In this document: positions 62,046-64,000 of the stretch, one piece after another
Layout of the letters: each line of letters opens with the position of its first letter
Position numbering within the stretch: the first letter of the stretch is position 1
Assembly (NCBI GenBank): GCA_021904315.1
Contig: CM038912.1
Coordinates: 8,953,061 to 9,017,060, forward strand
Length of the DNA stretch: 64,000 nt
Reading direction: 5' to 3'
DNA from: Sphagnum magellanicum
Taxonomy: Eukaryota; Streptophyta; Sphagnopsida; Sphagnales; Sphagnaceae
Notes under the pieces: model-generated
Databases searched by the model: none
The model's input: the letters and a program-made list of their open reading frames with translations, nothing else
Told to the model about the DNA's origin: nothing
Translations under genes and position numbers: made by a program

Positions 62046-63060
62046 CCTAATTCCTACTCCAAAAATTAACCAAAAAAGTAAATACATTTTTCAATAATGC
62101 CATTTTAATTATTTGCAACACATCTACTTATTGGCAAAACCTACCTACCCACACATCGTTATACCTACCTATGCACAAATTATAGACTTTAATTGCAAAA
62201 ATTATAATGTAAAATGTGGGTATTGCAATTGCAAAAAAAAATTTGGCAACCGTCCTCTAATTCCACTTTGGACCATTCAATGCAAGATGTACTTAAATTA
62301 ATTAAGGAATAGGCTTGATGAATTTAAAGTTAAAAAGGCATCAAACATTTATGAATATTTTTAATACTGATCAAAATCAATCCTAGATTGGATTTTGGGT
62401 GGGAAATTTGGTTAAATTTTCACATATAAATACTTGCAACAAGATGCATTTTATTTCTTTTGAAGGTGAATGAAGAAAGTCTCAATTTGAAATGACCACA
62501 CTAAAGGTAAGAGAATAAATTTTTATTTCATTCATTTAATTTTTTTTTTTCATTGTGTTTCAATTTTTATTTATCACTCACTCCTAAAAGATTATTTTCT
62601 ATGGCTTTTGTATATGTTTATACAATTATTAGTTTTTATGACATTTACCTTTAAAATGTTTTAGGTTTATATATAAATTTTTGGGATAATTAGTTTTAAA
62701 CTCTAAGGCTAATGATTTCATTCACTATAATTTTTAATTGATTAACTTCAAAATTCAAAACATAGTTGTTATGAATGTTTTTTGTATTCCATTTGTAGTT
62801 TTGTTTGTATAATAATTAGGTTGAAAGCATTTATCATTAGGATTATTTAGGGTTTTAAATTTAAGGTTTAATGAAATGTGTGTTGATTTATTTAGCTTGT
62901 GTTTTCAAATCAAAATACAACTCCTTTGAATGTGATATCATCCTTTAAAATCAATGGTGTGATTTTTATTTTTATTTTTTTTTCTTTCTAATTTAAGGAA
63001 ATCAATTTCCCTAGATGGTTTTAATACAGTCATCAAATTCCACTAAAAATGTTCCATGTT
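62046..63060. other. AT-rich interior of the second element
   Basis: One GGTATTGCA motif at about 62218. I see no gene. Confidence 0.55.
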
Positions 63061-63099
63061 TGATATATGGATTTAGCATTTTGGCCTCCCATAGGTAGT

Positions 63100-63860
63100 G
63101 TGGATTTAAGGTCATAATGCCAATATTACATTTTGCCACCCATATATAGTGTGCATCTTTAAATTGTTATGCATGTATTACATTTCCCTCTCCCATGTAT
63201 AATGTGGATTATGGTCATAATCTGAGTATTACACTTTACCCCCAGATACAATGTGCATCTTTAAATTATCGTGTAGGCATTGCATTTAAGGCTCCCACAT
63301 ATAGTGTGGATTAAAGTCATAATGTGAGTATTGCATTTTTCCTTCATATACAATGTGCATCTTTAAAAAGTCATGTAGGTATTGCATTTAGAACTCCCAC
63401 ATGTAGTGTGAATTATGGTTATAATGTGGGTATTGCATTTTCCCTTCATATATTATGTGCATCTTTAAAAAGTCATGTAGGTATTGCATTTAGGGCTTCC
63501 ACATATAATGTGGATTAGGGTCATAATGTGGGTATTGCATTTTTCCCCCATATATAGTGTGTATTTTTAAATTGTCATGTAGGTATTGCATTTAAGGCTC
63601 CCACATATAATGTGTATTACGGTCATAATGTGGGTATTACAGTTTCCCTTCATATATAGTGTACATTTTAAAATTATCATGTAGGTATTGCATTTAGGGC
63701 TTCCACATATAGTGTGGATTAGGGTCATAATGTGGATATTACAGTTTCCCCCCATATATAATGTGCATCTTTAAATTATCATGTAGGTATTACATTTATT
63801 TTTTCATAAATAATGTAGTTTGTTAACTATCATGTGAGTATTACATTTAAATTATCCATA
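63100..63860 (+). repeat. GGTATTGCA array with ~105-115-bp composite units
   Basis: Each composite unit carries the motif twice (ATGTAGGTATTGCATTTAGG and ATAATGTGGGTATTGCATTT), separated by CCCACATATA-TGTGGATT and CCCATATATAGTGTGCATC spacers. About seven composite units, the last ones eroded. Confidence 0.9.
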
Positions 63861-64000
63861 GATAATATGGATTTAAATTTTACAATTATGGCCATAAACC
63901 ATATCATATATTCTCCATACTTAGCATTTAGGGTAATATGTGCATGATTGTATAAGGTTTAGATGAGGGATACAAATTAAGTACTTAAAACATGTACATT

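Larger units (their letters stand above)
61075..64000. mobile_element. Second MULE-family element, transposase-side end, running off the window
   Basis: 61075-61130 is a left-facing TIR (GGCCAGAGTGAACCAG, then GCACCAGTTGGCCGTTCTGTCC, of which 20 or more bases are shared with the right TIR of the first element). The similarity continues inward through TTTTTTGGCTGCTGACC, a poly-T stretch and CCTGACCTC...CCTAGCTACT, matching the reverse complement of about 13700-13910. So this is the transposase-side end of another copy in opposite orientation. Tandem arrays and GGTATTGCA arrays follow, as in the first element. Its genes, if any, lie beyond 64000. Confidence 0.75.

Overview
The window looks like nuclear DNA of a land plant. 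It is strongly AT-rich with long gene-poor stretches. Its two confidently recognised host genes belong to plant families: a vacuolar-sorting-type PA-TM-RING receptor and an EF-hand/TPR protein. Plant-type TTTAGGG telomere-like tracts are scattered through it. Introns are short (88-753 bp) while intergenic space is large and full of tandem repeats. A non-seed plant (bryophyte-like) is my guess, but the sequence does not fix the lineage. I recognised no reverse transcriptase or LTR element.

The most striking object is a complete-looking two-gene Mutator-like DNA transposon at 1404-13970 (about 12.6 kb). It has 59-70 bp terminal inverted repeats (TIRs) and is flanked by a perfect 9-bp target-site duplication (TCAAGAGTA at 1395-1403 and 13971-13979). 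It carries two convergent spliced genes: a C2H2 zinc-finger protein (2269-3815, +, 397 aa) and a MULE transposase with a SWIM finger (7460-10176, -, 796 aa). Both are open through all predicted exons. Between and outside the genes are many arrays of one short motif, TGCAATACC (reverse GGTATTGCA), at several unit lengths and in both orientations. I saw these arrays only inside this element and inside a second copy.

That second copy enters at 61075 in opposite orientation and runs off the right edge. A third relative has its zinc-finger-side end at 22160-22410 but carries a different minus-strand, exon-like tandem array (21200-22010) in place of the zinc-finger gene. A small derivative of about 391 bp lies at 14706-15096. 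The family therefore seems to have two distinguishable ends, a shared promoter-like terminal region, and variable cargo.

The middle (22.4-30.9 kb) holds the EF-hand/TPR gene (26186-29960, -, six exons, 879 aa). From 31 to 52 kb the sequence is AT-rich and poor in genes, with two decayed pogo-like transposase relics (39.6-41.3 kb and 47.5-48.25 kb), short tandem arrays and a dispersed palindrome-bearing repeat. The right part has tandem repeats, a 27-G run and the PA-TM-RING gene (56885-59913, -, four exons, 369 aa). The second Mutator-like copy lies just upstream of that gene's presumed promoter.
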